Positions 45,581 to 54,338 of a stretch of 64,000 nucleotides of DNA are shown here, one piece after another (the first letter of the stretch is position 1; the number at the start of each line of letters is the position of its first letter). Origin of the DNA: Hydrogenophaga sp. Root209 (lineage in GTDB: Bacteria > Pseudomonadota > Gammaproteobacteria > Burkholderiales > Burkholderiaceae_C); assembly GCF_001428625.1 (NCBI RefSeq), contig NZ_LMIE01000001.1, positions 141,204 to 205,203 of the forward strand. Reading direction: 5' to 3'. The translations under genes were made by a program, and so were the position numbers. The notes under the pieces are model-generated. The model worked only from the letters and a program-made list of their open reading frames with translations, was not told the origin of the DNA and did no database searches.

Positions 45581-46696
45581 GTGCCCACACCCGGCGCCGG
45601 ATCCCCCGGCGACAACGATCTCGAAGTCCTGGCCGTCGACAAACGCTATGGCGCGTTTGCGGCGGTGCAGGCCTTGAGCTTCAACGTCCGCCGCGGCTCG
45701 TTCTTCTCCATCCTCGGCCCTTCGGGCTGCGGCAAGACCACGCTGCTGCGCATGATCGCGGGCTTCATCGCGCCCGACAGCGGGGACCTGCGCATCAAGG
45801 GTGCGTCCATGCTCGGCGTGCCACCCAACCGGCGGCCGGTGAACATGGTGTTCCAGCACCTGGCCCTGTTCCCCATGATGAGCGTGGGTGAGAACATCGC
45901 CTACGGCCTGGAACGCCGCGGCGTCAAAGGCCCGACCATCCAGGCCAAAGTCACCGACATGCTGCAGCGCGTGGGCCTGCCCGGCAGTGCCGACAAGCGC
46001 ATCGACCAGCTCTCCGGCGGGCAGAAACAACGCGTGGCCATCGCGCGCTCGCTGGTGCTGGAGCCCACCCTGCTGCTGCTCGACGAGCCGCTGGGCGCGC
46101 TGGACCTCAAGCTGCGCGAGCACATGAAGGTCGAGCTCAAGCAGTTGCAAGCCGAGATCGGCACCACCTTCGTCTACATCACGCACGACCAGTCGGAAGC
46201 ACTGGTGATGTCGGACCAGGTCGCGGTGATGAACCAGGGTCGCTTCGAGCAGCTCGGCAGCCCGCAGCAGCTGTATTACGAGCCGGCCACGTCCTTCGTG
46301 GCGGGCTTCGTGGGCAACAACAACCGTTTCGAGGGCCACGTGGAGCAGCTCAACGGTGCCCAGGTGCAGCTGCGCACCGGCAGCGGCATGGCCCTGTGGG
46401 CGAAGGCCGTGGGCACAGTCACCGTGGGCCAGACCGCGGTGCTCTTCGTGCGACCCGAGGCCATCGAAATCGGGCGCAGCCCGAAAGAGCTGCCCGCCGG
46501 CGACCCGGCCTGGAGCGCTGTGGTCGACAGCGTGCTGTTCGACGGCGGCAACTCCACCGTGCAGGTGCGCGAGGCGCGCAGCAACACGCCGCTGCACATC
46601 GCCCTGCCTCTCACCGGACGCCTGGCCGATCTGAAGCCGGGTGAGACGGTGCACTTCGCCTACCAGAGCGCACAGGCCTGGTGCTTCGCGGCCTGA
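45581..46696 (+). CDS. potA: Spermidine/putrescine-type ABC transporter ATP-binding protein
   Basis: This protein of about 371 residues starts at GTG 45581, 3 bp after the binding-protein stop. It has Walker A GPSGCGKTT near residue 45, Q-loop VFQHLALFP, signature LSGGQKQR, Walker B LLLLDEPLGALD and switch HDQ. The C-terminal TOBE domain (about 285-365) is present. This architecture is typical of PotA. An alternative start further downstream is possible because the first residues are low complexity. Confidence 0.88.
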   Translation: MPTPGAGSPGDNDLEVLAVDKRYGAFAAVQALSFNVRRGSFFSILGPSGCGKTTLLRMIAGFIAPDSGDLRIKGASMLGVPPNRRPVNMVFQHLALFPMMSVGENIAYGLERRGVKGPTIQAKVTDMLQRVGLPGSADKRIDQLSGGQKQRVAIARSLVLEPTLLLLDEPLGALDLKLREHMKVELKQLQAEIGTTFVYITHDQSEALVMSDQVAVMNQGRFEQLGSPQQLYYEPATSFVAGFVGNNNRFEGHVEQLNGAQVQLRTGSGMALWAKAVGTVTVGQTAVLFVRPEAIEIGRSPKELPAGDPAWSAVVDSVLFDGGNSTVQVREARSNTPLHIALPLTGRLADLKPGETVHFAYQSAQAWCFAA

Positions 46697-46701
46697 TCAC
46701 C

Positions 46702-47568
46702 ATGACCCCGAGCACCCACCGCCGTTTCTTTCTGGGCGTGTTGTTCGCGCCGGCGCTGCTGTGGCTGCTGGGTCTGGTGATCCTGCCGCATGTGGAACTG
46801 CTGGTGCTCTCGCTGCAGGCGCGCACCGGGCCGGGCAAGTACGGCTTCAGCCTGGCGCAATACCGCACCTTCGTGGACGAGCCGCTGTACTGGAACACCT
46901 TCGTGCGCACCGCCACGCTCTCGGTGCTGGCCACGCTGCTCACGCTGCTGCTGGCCTTTCCGGCCGCCTGGTACATCGCCAAGGTGGCACGCGGCCGCGC
47001 CAGGGCCATGCTGCTGGTGCTGTGCCTGCTGCCGTTCTGGGTCAGCGAGTTGGTGCGCACGCTGGGCTGGCTGATCCTGCTGCGCGAAACCGGTGTGGTC
47101 TCCAGCCTGCTGCAGAGTCTGGGCCTGGCCAGTGCACCGGTGGAGCTGCTCTACCGCGACACCACCATCCTGGTGGGTCTGGTCTACGCCTCGTTGCTCT
47201 TCATGGTGATCCCGCTGGTCAACAGCCTGGAGAGCCTGGACGACAGCCTGATCGAAGCCGCCTACGACCTAGGCGGCAGCACCACCAACATCGTGCGCCG
47301 CATCGTCATTCCCCACGCGGCACCGGGCATCGCGGCCGGTTGCATCGTGGTCTTCATGCTGTGTCTGGGCAACTACCTCACGCCCACGCTGCTGGGCGGC
47401 AAGAACTCGCTGTGGTTCACCGAGCAGATCTACACGCAGTTCATCACCCGCTTCAACTGGAACCAGGGCGCGGCCTTCGGTTTCCTGCTGCTGTTTCTGT
47501 CCACCGTGCTGGTGTGGGTGGGCCTCAAGCTCACCGGCCAGCGCTTTGGCGCGGTGATGAAGACCTGA
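46702..47568 (+). CDS. potB: Polyamine-type ABC transporter permease, PotB type
   Basis: This 288-residue permease has six predicted transmembrane helices and the EAA loop EAAYDLGGSTTNIVRRIVIP near residue 195. The ATG at 46702 follows the ATPase stop by 5 bp; a GTG at 46681 overlapping that gene is in frame but less likely. It pairs with the PotC-like permease located after an intervening GC-rich repeat. Confidence 0.88.
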   Translation: MTPSTHRRFFLGVLFAPALLWLLGLVILPHVELLVLSLQARTGPGKYGFSLAQYRTFVDEPLYWNTFVRTATLSVLATLLTLLLAFPAAWYIAKVARGRARAMLLVLCLLPFWVSELVRTLGWLILLRETGVVSSLLQSLGLASAPVELLYRDTTILVGLVYASLLFMVIPLVNSLESLDDSLIEAAYDLGGSTTNIVRRIVIPHAAPGIAAGCIVVFMLCLGNYLTPTLLGGKNSLWFTEQIYTQFITRFNWNQGAAFGFLLLFLSTVLVWVGLKLTGQRFGAVMKT

Positions 47569-47577
47569 CGACATGAA

Positions 47578-47618
47578 GCCCCCACGTTCACTTCGTTTTC
47601 TGCCCCCCGAGGGGGCGC
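47578..47618. repeat. GC-rich CCCCC/GGGGG intergenic repeat, copy 4
   Basis: GCCCCCACGTTCACTTCG followed by GCCCCCCGAGGGGGCGC, same orientation as copy 3. It lies inside the ABC operon between the two permease genes, in an 84-bp gap. Confidence 0.75.
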
Positions 47619-47652
47619 TCAGTGTCCTTCGGGCGGCCGTGCGGCCACTGAC

Positions 47653-48519
47653 ATGATCCCGAGCCTTCCCCGTTCCCTCACCCAGCGCATCGGCCTCAAC
47701 ACCTTCGTGGTGCTGTTCTTCGTGTTCCTGTTCGTGCCGCTGCTGGTGGTGGCGCTGTTCGCGTTCAACAACGCGCCTTACCCCACACCGCCCTGGATGG
47801 GTTTCACGCTCGACTGGTTCGTGGCCAACAACGACAGCCGCACCGGCCTGCTGGCCGACGGCGAGCTGATCCAGAGCCTGGGCACCAGCGCCTGGGTCGC
47901 CATCTGGGTCACGGTGCTCTCGGTTGGCGTGGGCACCTGCAATGCCTTCCTGCTGGAGCGTTTCGACTTTCCCGGCAAGAACGCCATCGCCCTGCTGAGC
48001 ATGCTGCCGCTGGTGATCCCGGGCGTGATCCTGGGCATCTCCATCCTCGCGTTCGCCAGCCGCATCGCCAACTTCGCTGACGAGACCTGGGGCCTGGAGC
48101 TTGACTTCCTGCGCCCGGGTCTGCCGCTGGTGATCCTGGGGCAGTTCTGCTACATCGTCACCATCGCCACGCTCACCATCTCGGCCAGCCTGCGCCGCTT
48201 TGACCGCACGCTGGAGGAAGCCGCCTACAACCTCGGCGCCAGCCGCGCCGCCGTGCTCTGGACCATCACCCTGCCCTACCTGCGCCCGAGCATGATCGGC
48301 GCGGCGGCCATGGCCTTCCTCATGTCGTTCGAGAACTTCAACACCACGCTGATGCTCGTGGGCTCGGACTCGCCGCTCACCGTGCTGATGTACAGCCGCA
48401 TGCGCGAAGGCGCCACACCGGTGCTCAACGCGATCAGCCTGTTCCTCATGATCGCCTCCGCCCTGCTCGCGCTGATGCTGTTGTGGCGCAAGGCGCCCGA
48501 TCGCGCCAATGGCCACTGA
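47653..48519 (+). CDS. potC: Polyamine-type ABC transporter permease, PotC type
   Basis: This 288-residue permease has six transmembrane helices and the EAA loop EEAAYNLGASRAAVLWTITLP near residue 190. The N-terminus (GLNTFVVLFFVFLFVPLLVV) is the first helix. It completes the importer after the repeat. A cytosine-rich gap precedes it, so its translation does not depend on direct coupling to the PotB-type gene. Confidence 0.88.
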   Translation: MIPSLPRSLTQRIGLNTFVVLFFVFLFVPLLVVALFAFNNAPYPTPPWMGFTLDWFVANNDSRTGLLADGELIQSLGTSAWVAIWVTVLSVGVGTCNAFLLERFDFPGKNAIALLSMLPLVIPGVILGISILAFASRIANFADETWGLELDFLRPGLPLVILGQFCYIVTIATLTISASLRRFDRTLEEAAYNLGASRAAVLWTITLPYLRPSMIGAAAMAFLMSFENFNTTLMLVGSDSPLTVLMYSRMREGATPVLNAISLFLMIASALLALMLLWRKAPDRANGH

Positions 48520-48636
48520 GCGGCTGCGTTACCGCTGCTGACATTCGTCACAAAGCGGTTTAAGCCTCATTTCAAGTTCGTTCGTTTCAATGCCTTCACC
48601 AGTAACCGCTGGCATCGATACACAAGGAAACGAATC

Positions 48637-48894
48637 ATGAAATCTGTTGTTCTCTCCGCTCTTCTTCTCGCTGTGGCCGGTGCCGCTGTCGCCGGCCCGG
48701 CGTGCAACGCACCGAAGGAAAAGTGGATGCCCGAAGCGGCCTTCAAGAAGGATGTGGAAGCCCAGGGCTACCAGATCAAGACCTTCAAGGTGAGCAAGGG
48801 CCAGTGCTACGAGATCTACGGCACCGACAAGGCGGGCAAGAAGGTCGAGATCTACTTTGATCCGGTGAGCGGCAAGCCGGTCGAGCAGAAGTGA
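48637..48894 (+). CDS. Small secreted PepSY-domain protein
   Basis: This 85-residue protein has a cleavable signal peptide (about residues 1-19, ending AVAG) and a mature PepSY_2-like domain. It begins WMPEAAFKKDVEAQGYQIKT and contains a single central repeat ending VEIYFDPVSGKPV. Two cysteines are present in the mature part. PepSY proteins often accompany cytochrome b561 and redox proteins. Its stop overlaps the GTG of the b561 gene by 4 bp. AAGGAA precedes the ATG. Confidence 0.78.
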   Translation: MKSVVLSALLLAVAGAAVAGPACNAPKEKWMPEAAFKKDVEAQGYQIKTFKVSKGQCYEIYGTDKAGKKVEIYFDPVSGKPVEQK

Positions 48895-49418
48895 CCACCG
48901 TCGCATCGAAGCGGGTCTGGGACCCGCTGGTGCGCGTCTTCCACTGGTCGCTGGTGGCTTGCGTGCTGCTCAACCTGTTCGTGGTGGAGGACGGCGAAGC
49001 CCTGCACCAGTGGCTGGGCTACGCGGCCGCCACGCTGGTGGGCGTGCGCGGGGTGTGGGGCTTCATCGGCCCGCGCCACGCGCGCTTTGCCGACTTCTTC
49101 CCGACGCCGCGCCGCATGGTGCGGCACATCCGCGCCTTGGCAACGGACGAACCCGAGCGCCACTGGGGCCACAACCCGCTGGGTGGGCTCATGGTGCTCG
49201 GCCTCATGGCCATGGTGCTGGCGCTGGGCCTCACCGGCTGGATGCAGGGCCTTGACGCCTTCTGGGGCGAGGAGTGGCTGCAAGACCTGCACGAAGGCCT
49301 GGGCGAGTGGTTGCTGCCGATGGTCGGCTTGCACGCAGCAGCGGCCATCGTCATGGGCCGCATCGAGCGCACGCGCCTCGTCAAGGCCATGGTCACCGGC
49401 GTGAAGGAACGCTACTGA
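48891..49418 (+). CDS. Cytochrome b561-family membrane protein
   Basis: This 175-residue protein has four transmembrane helices and histidines at positions expected for haem b ligands (RVFHWS, EALHQWLGY, LHEGLG and GLHAAAA). It starts with GTG in a GTGA overlap with the PepSY gene, so the two are translationally coupled. These proteins move electrons across the inner membrane. A role with the small PepSY protein is likely, but the electron donor and acceptor are unknown. Confidence 0.83.
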   Translation: MTTVASKRVWDPLVRVFHWSLVACVLLNLFVVEDGEALHQWLGYAAATLVGVRGVWGFIGPRHARFADFFPTPRRMVRHIRALATDEPERHWGHNPLGGLMVLGLMAMVLALGLTGWMQGLDAFWGEEWLQDLHEGLGEWLLPMVGLHAAAAIVMGRIERTRLVKAMVTGVKERY

Positions 49419-49445
49419 CTCGGCACTGCATGGCACACTGCGCCG

Positions 49446-49850
49446 ATGCCGATCACCATCGATCCTGCCGAGGTCGAGTTCACCGCCATCCGCGCCCAGG
49501 GCGCGGGTGGACAGAACGTCAACAAGGTCTCCAATGCAGTGCACCTGCGCTTCGCTGTGCACGCCTCCTCGCTGCCCGACGCGGTCAAGGAACGGCTGCT
49601 CGCGCTGAGCGACCAGCGCATCACCACCGAGGGCGTGGTGGTCATCAAGGCGCAGACCAGCCGCAGCCTGGAGCAGAACAAGGCCGAAGCGCTGGAGCGC
49701 CTGCAGGCGCTGGTGGACAGCGTGGCCACGTTGCCCAAGGCGCGCAAGCCCACCAAGCCCACCTTCGGCTCGAAGCAGCGCCGGCTGGAGGGCAAGGCCA
49801 CGCGCGCCACCGTCAAACAACTGCGCGGTCGTGTGCGCGGACTCGACTGA
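49446..49850 (+). CDS. arfB: Alternative ribosome-rescue factor ArfB
   Basis: This 134-residue peptidyl-tRNA hydrolase releases stalled ribosomes lacking a stop codon. The catalytic GGQ is at residues 21-23 (RAQGAGGQNVNK). The C-terminal basic tail (KATRATVKQLRGRVRG) enters the mRNA channel. Length matches ArfB/YaeJ. It appears to be a single gene after the cytochrome b561 gene. Confidence 0.92.
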   Translation: MPITIDPAEVEFTAIRAQGAGGQNVNKVSNAVHLRFAVHASSLPDAVKERLLALSDQRITTEGVVVIKAQTSRSLEQNKAEALERLQALVDSVATLPKARKPTKPTFGSKQRRLEGKATRATVKQLRGRVRGLD

Positions 49851-49868
49851 AACAGCTGCCGCCCGCTT

Positions 49869-49900
49869 CGCTTAAGGTTTTTTTACGATTCCTTTAAGCG
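49869..49900. repeat. Imperfect inverted repeat between arfB and the hemerythrin gene
   Basis: CGCTTAAGG (49869-49877) and CCTTTAAGCG (49891-49900) are inverted with one inserted base, enclosing a T-rich loop. It could be an operator or terminator remnant for arfB; no known consensus fits. Confidence 0.3.
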
Positions 49901-50015
49901 CTATTTAGCAGCGCGCGCCGCGGTGGATTCCTAGACTTGCCTCCATGATTCGCTGCACATGGGGTGCTGCGGTCATCACGAGACAAGCCGGGCTCTGCCC
50001 GCCCAAGGAACCACC

Positions 50016-50759
50016 ATGCAATCCCACGCACTCGAAATGGCCCACGTGGCCGCCACCGCCCGCACCCACCTCGGCCGATTCAACATGTACGCCGGCATCC
50101 ACAAGGCCTTGCGCGCCTTGATGGCCGACACCCTGATCACCGTCGGGCGCACCGACCCCACGGACGCCGCCGATGTGGCGCATGCCTCGACCCGGGTGGG
50201 TGAACTCATGGACCTGTGCGCCAGCCACGTCGTCCACGAAAACAACTTCGTGCACCCCGCACTCGAGGCGCGTTGCCCCGGCGTCTGCGGGTCCGTCGCG
50301 CGAGACCACGAAGGCCATCTGCACCACATCGCCCACCTGCGCGACGCCGCCCAGGCCCTCGTCGGCCTGGAGGCCGCCGAGCGCGAGGCCGCGCTGCAGG
50401 CGCTGTACCTGGCGCTGGCGCTGTTCGTGGCCGACAACTTCCAGCACATGCATGTCGAAGAGACGGTGCACAACACCGCGCTCTGGGCCGCCTACAACGA
50501 CGCCGAACTGATCGGCATCCACGACGCCCTGCTCGCCACCATCCCGCCGGCCGAGATGATGCTGGTGATGCGCTGGATGCTGCCGCAACTCAACGCGCCC
50601 GAGCGTCTGGGCGTGATGCAGGGCATGCGCGCAGGTGCACCGGCGCCGGTGTTCGACGGCATGCTGAGCGCAACGCAAGGACTGCTGAACCAGCGCGACT
50701 GGACCAAGCTCGCGCGCGGCCTGGACGTGCCGCCCGTGCCGGGTCTTGTTGTCGGCTAA
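50016..50759 (+). CDS. Hemerythrin-like iron protein (247 residues)
   Basis: The N-terminal 150 residues carry the hemerythrin four-helix pattern: HKALR, VVHENNFVHPAL, DHEGHLHH and NFQHMHVEETVHN supply His/Glu diiron ligands. The remaining 100 residues are a helical extension without a recognised domain. Such proteins bind O2, NO or act in iron/redox homeostasis. The ATG at 50016 has AAGGAA upstream. The stop overlaps the stop of the convergent PNPOx-GAF gene by 4 bp. The metal ligands are a family inference, as no structure is available here. Confidence 0.78.
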   Translation: MQSHALEMAHVAATARTHLGRFNMYAGIHKALRALMADTLITVGRTDPTDAADVAHASTRVGELMDLCASHVVHENNFVHPALEARCPGVCGSVARDHEGHLHHIAHLRDAAQALVGLEAAEREAALQALYLALALFVADNFQHMHVEETVHNTALWAAYNDAELIGIHDALLATIPPAEMMLVMRWMLPQLNAPERLGVMQGMRAGAPAPVFDGMLSATQGLLNQRDWTKLARGLDVPPVPGLVVG

Positions 50760-52129
50760 GCGGCCATCTCTTCGAGCTCGACCGGGCCGTTCGCCTCGAA
50801 GCGAAAACAACCGCGCCCGGTCTTCTGGATGCGCAGTTGCGGGCATTGCTCGGCCAGCCGGCGGTGCAGCAGCAGCAAGCGGGCTTCGAGGTTGTCGGCC
50901 ACGTCGGGCAGGCGCAGCGAGCGGTCCAGCCGCAGTTCGCGGTTGGTGAACTCGCTGCGGCCCTGCTGGCTGTGGCGCAACAGCTTCCACAGGATGGCGC
51001 CCGCCACACCTTTGATCAGGTAGGCGTTGTTGATGAACACGCTGTCGTTGCTGCGGTAGTGCCGAACGCACAGAGCCGGGCCAGCCGCGACCGGGAGAGC
51101 TTTCGCCGTGGCGGCCTGCGCCTCGTCCGCGGAGCACGGTTCTTCGGCCTCCTGCATGACGTCGATGACCGCGCCCAGCTGGCCGCCCAACGCCACCAGC
51201 AGATCTTCGTCTTCGAAGCTGAACTGCATGTCCAGCGGACTCTCGACAAACAGCACACCCACCACCCGACCGGCCGAGCGCAGCGGCACCGCCAGCTGGC
51301 TGTGCGGCTCGGGCAGGCCGGGGTAGGGGATGTCGGTGTTTTGCGGGTGCGCATCGCCCAGGCTGTTGCGCATGGCGCGGCTGTAGAGGTAGGCGCTGGT
51401 CATGTGGGTGATGCGCACCGGCGTGCACTCGCGCGCGGCCACACCGATCACGCCATCACCCAGTGCGATCTCGGAGCCCACGCCCGAGGTCTCGTAGCCA
51501 CGGCTGGCCACGGTGTAGAGGCGCTGCGTGGAGGCGTCCAGTATCAACACCATGGCGTGACGCACGGCCAGGCCTTGCTCCAGCGTGTCCAGCGTAGCCT
51601 CGAGTGCCGCGCCCAGGCTGCGCGCGGCCGAAAGGCGCGCACTGCCGCGGCGCAGGACGGCGAGAAAGTTGGGCTTGGGCGGCGGCGGCGACAAAGCTTC
51701 GGACAGCGGCTCCTGCGGCAAGCGCTCGACCTCCATCACCTCGTGGATGTCCGACCCGCGCAGCCGAAACACGTCGGCCATGCCGGTGTGCGAGGCAATG
51801 CCGGCCAGCTGCGCTTTCATGCTCTCGAACACCGGACCGGCATCTTCGGTGCGCAGATAGCGCAGGTGCAATCGGTAGAAAACGGCGTTGTGCGGGTTGA
51901 GCACCAGCACGGTCGAGCGCGGGTTGGCCAGCAGGTTCTGTCGCGTCTTGTTGAAAAACTGGAACGACAGCGCCACGTGGCCTTCGTCCACGTAGTGGAC
52001 CTGCGAGATGTAGGCCACGTTGGGCGTGCCGTCGGCCGCGCAGGTGGCCATGATGGCGGGGATGGCGCCTTCCAGACAGGGTCGCACCTCACCCAGGTCC
52101 ACCACGGGCACAGAGATAGCCGCCGTCAC
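50756..52129 (-). CDS. PNPOx-like/GAF fusion with possible C-terminal winged-helix domain
   Basis: This 457-residue protein has three parts. Residues about 15-130 resemble a pyridoxamine-5'-phosphate oxidase-like split barrel (FMN or F420-type), with VAYISQVHYVDEGHVALSFQ. Residues about 165-320 form a GAF domain, with LGDGVIGVAARE and LAVPLRSAGRVVGVLFVE. Residues about 355-450 resemble a small winged-helix DNA-binding domain. It is the downstream gene of a pair with a second PNPOx protein (4-bp overlap). Its arrangement suggests a flavin- or redox-responsive sensor, but ligand and target are unknown. Confidence 0.65.
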   Translation of the reverse strand: MTAAISVPVVDLGEVRPCLEGAIPAIMATCAADGTPNVAYISQVHYVDEGHVALSFQFFNKTRQNLLANPRSTVLVLNPHNAVFYRLHLRYLRTEDAGPVFESMKAQLAGIASHTGMADVFRLRGSDIHEVMEVERLPQEPLSEALSPPPPKPNFLAVLRRGSARLSAARSLGAALEATLDTLEQGLAVRHAMVLILDASTQRLYTVASRGYETSGVGSEIALGDGVIGVAARECTPVRITHMTSAYLYSRAMRNSLGDAHPQNTDIPYPGLPEPHSQLAVPLRSAGRVVGVLFVESPLDMQFSFEDEDLLVALGGQLGAVIDVMQEAEEPCSADEAQAATAKALPVAAGPALCVRHYRSNDSVFINNAYLIKGVAGAILWKLLRHSQQGRSEFTNRELRLDRSLRLPDVADNLEARLLLLHRRLAEQCPQLRIQKTGRGCFRFEANGPVELEEMAA

Positions 52130-52659
52130 GGCGTCCCCGCAATGGGCTGGCCCGCCTTCGAGCCGGGTGTCTGGTCGAAGGCCAGCTCAGGCTCGAACTC
52201 GATGGCCACCACGTCGTCGAGCCGGTGCGCGAGCATGGCGCGCGCATAGCGCGGGCCGAAGCCGATCTGGGTCAGCTCGCGCTCCATGCCGCGCAGGTAA
52301 CGCTGCAGCGCAGGCGCGTCGTCCTCGCGCGCCTCGCGCAGCCTGGCGCCACGTGTCTTGAGCTGCACGGTCTTGTGGCTGCTGGGCTGGCTGAACACCA
52401 CCGCCAGGCGCCCACTGCGTGCGACATCGCCGAGCAACTGCGCCGCCTGACTGCGGCAGACGTACACGGTGATGTGGCGGCCCTGCGCCTGCACAAGGCT
52501 GCCGACGGCGCGCATCACGCTGGGCGTGAGATCGGGGCCGCAACTGCTGGCGATGACCGAGACGCCCCCGTCCATCATGGCCAGGTGCGCCGGTGTCAAC
52601 AGGGGTGGGCTGGGTTGTTCCAAGGGGGCCGGCGTCGGTGGACGGGACGCCGCGATCAT
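52126..52659 (-). CDS. PNPOx-like pyridoxamine 5'-phosphate oxidase-related protein
   Basis: This protein is about 177 residues from ATG 52659. A central split-barrel fold is suggested by VSVIASSCGPDLTPSVMRAVG and RLAVVFSQPSSHKTVQLK, as in FMN-binding general stress proteins. The N-terminal 25 residues are proline-rich. Its stop overlaps the start of the PNPOx-GAF gene by 4 bp. It is divergent from the TetR gene, and a 22-bp palindrome lies between them, so this operon is a likely TetR target. Confidence 0.7.
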   Translation of the reverse strand: MIAASRPPTPAPLEQPSPPLLTPAHLAMMDGGVSVIASSCGPDLTPSVMRAVGSLVQAQGRHITVYVCRSQAAQLLGDVARSGRLAVVFSQPSSHKTVQLKTRGARLREAREDDAPALQRYLRGMERELTQIGFGPRYARAMLAHRLDDVVAIEFEPELAFDQTPGSKAGQPIAGTP

Positions 52660-52728
52660 AGCCAGCAGGTGCCGCAACGCCAAGCGCCCAGGCACGCGAC
52701 ACGGCCCGCGCGACATCCGTTGCTTGCT

Positions 52729-52750
52729 TTTTCGCACGATCGTGCCAAAA
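52729..52750. promoter_or_regulatory. Palindromic operator at the tetR start
   Basis: TTTTCGCACGA and TCGTGCCAAAA form a 22-bp palindrome with one mismatched pair. It lies directly upstream of the tetR start and 70 bp from the divergent PNPOx gene. A matching palindrome is found at 53396-53411. Confidence 0.7.
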
Positions 52751-52758
52751 TGCCGCGC

Positions 52759-53361
52759 ATGGATGCCCGAACCCAGAAAAGTGAAATGACGCGCGCCGCC
52801 ATCGTGGGCGCGGCGCTGGACCTGGCTTCGTCCGACGGGCTGGAAGCCATCACGCTGCAGGCGGTGGCCGACCGCATCGGCGTTTCCAAGAGCGGCGTGT
52901 TCTCGCGCGTGGGCTCGCGCGAGGCCCTGCAGAAGGCGGTGATCGAGGAATTCGGCCGCCGCTTCCTTGCCGACGTGTTCGTGCCGGCGATGCAGGCGCC
53001 CAAGGGGCTGCCGCGCCTGAGCGAGATCGTGCGGCGCTGGTTCATCCGCCTGCGCGATGTCGAGGCCCACACCGGCTGCCTCTATACCTCGGGCGCCTTC
53101 GAACTCGACGACCGCGAGGGCGAGCTGCGCGACCTGTTGCTGGGCGAAGTCACCCGCTGGCGCGCCGCGCTGCGCCGCACCGTGCTGCAGGCCGTCGAGC
53201 TTGGCCACCTCCAGCCCGGCACCGACCCCGAGCAACTGGTGGGCGAGATCTGCAGCCTGGCAATCGGGCTGGTGCACGACGTGCGCTTTCTGCGCGACCC
53301 CCGCGCCACCGAGCGCGCGCAGGCCACCTGGGCGCGGCTGGTCAAGACCTATCAGACCTGA
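52759..53361 (+). CDS. TetR-family transcriptional regulator
   Basis: This 200-residue repressor has an N-terminal TetR helix-turn-helix (ITLQAVADRIGVSKSGVFSRVGSREAL) and a helical ligand-binding domain. The ATG at 52759 is preferred over 52750 because the latter overlaps the palindrome; both are in frame. It probably represses itself, the divergent PNPOx genes and the following hydrolase, since matching operators lie at both sites. The inducer is unknown. Confidence 0.87.
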   Translation: MDARTQKSEMTRAAIVGAALDLASSDGLEAITLQAVADRIGVSKSGVFSRVGSREALQKAVIEEFGRRFLADVFVPAMQAPKGLPRLSEIVRRWFIRLRDVEAHTGCLYTSGAFELDDREGELRDLLLGEVTRWRAALRRTVLQAVELGHLQPGTDPEQLVGEICSLAIGLVHDVRFLRDPRATERAQATWARLVKTYQT

Positions 53362-53395
53362 TCCCTTTTCTGCTCGGACTTTTTTTGAACCAATT

Positions 53396-53411
53396 TCGCA
53401 CAACTGTGCGA
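53396..53411. promoter_or_regulatory. Second copy of the TetR operator, upstream of the hydrolase gene
   Basis: TCGCACA-AC-TGTGCGA is a perfect 16-bp palindrome whose half-site TCGCAC matches the first operator. It ends 15 bp before the hydrolase start codon. Confidence 0.7.
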
Positions 53412-53426
53412 TTACAGGAGCATTCC

Positions 53427-54314
53427 ATGACCACCAACCCACTTCAGACCGCTTCCGCCTACTACCAGGCCAGCCCCGGCACGCGTTGGCTGCGCTGGGC
53501 GTTGGGTCTGTCCGAGCGCCTCTGGCCGGCGCTGGCCGTGCGCGGCGCCTACCGCCTGTTCGGCACCCCGCTGCCACCGAAATGGTTGCACCGCCGGCAG
53601 CCCGCACTGGCCACCTGGCAGGCCACACCCTGGCCGTTCGAGCAGGCCAACCTCACGCTGTACCAACCACCGCCCGGCCCACCCGGCCCGGTGGTGCTCC
53701 TGCTGCACGGATGGGGAGGCCACGCCGCGCAGATGCTGCCACTGGCGCAGGCCCTGATGACCCAGGGCCTGCGGCCCATGCTGGTGGACCTGCCCGCCCA
53801 TGGCCGCAGCCAGGGCAGTACCAGCAACCTGCCGCAGTTCGCGCGCGCCATCGAGTACGTCACCGCCCGCCTGCAGCAACAAGGCCATGAGGTGCGCGCC
53901 GTGGCGGCGCATTCGCTGGCCGCCAACGCGCTGGCCTACGCCGCCGCGCGCGGCCTGCCGGTGGCACGGCTGGCGCTGCTGGCGCCACCGGCCTCGCCCC
54001 ACGCCTACACGCGCCTGTTCGCCATGGTGTTCGGCCTGAGCGAGGACACGCGCTCGCGCATGCAGCAACGCGTGGAAGCGCGCGAAGGCATTCTGATGCG
54101 CCAGTTCGAGCCGGCCGCGGTCGGCCCGCGCGTGGCCGTGCCCACGCTCATCGTGCACGACCGCGAAGACCGCATCAACCGCTTTGCCGACGCCGAGGCC
54201 TACCGCGATGCGATCGCTGGCGCGCAGTTGATGGAAACCAGCGGCCTGGGCCACACCCGGCTGCTGCGCGACGAGCAGGTGCTGCAGGCGGTGGTGGCAC
54301 ACCTGCGGAGCTAA
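53427..54314 (+). CDS. Alpha/beta hydrolase
   Basis: This 295-residue serine hydrolase has the oxyanion motif LLHGWGGHAAQ near residue 93, a nucleophile region VAAHSLAANAL (Ser near residue 160, replacing the classical GxSxG by AHSLA), Asp in VHDRED near 252 and His in SGLGHTRLL. The ATG at 53427 has ACAGGAG upstream. It follows the tetR gene with its own palindrome, so it is probably induced by the same signal. Substrate unknown. Confidence 0.82.
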   Translation: MTTNPLQTASAYYQASPGTRWLRWALGLSERLWPALAVRGAYRLFGTPLPPKWLHRRQPALATWQATPWPFEQANLTLYQPPPGPPGPVVLLLHGWGGHAAQMLPLAQALMTQGLRPMLVDLPAHGRSQGSTSNLPQFARAIEYVTARLQQQGHEVRAVAAHSLAANALAYAAARGLPVARLALLAPPASPHAYTRLFAMVFGLSEDTRSRMQQRVEAREGILMRQFEPAAVGPRVAVPTLIVHDREDRINRFADAEAYRDAIAGAQLMETSGLGHTRLLRDEQVLQAVVAHLRS

Positions 54315-54338
54315 GAGCCTGCTCTAGCCCCACCGCGC

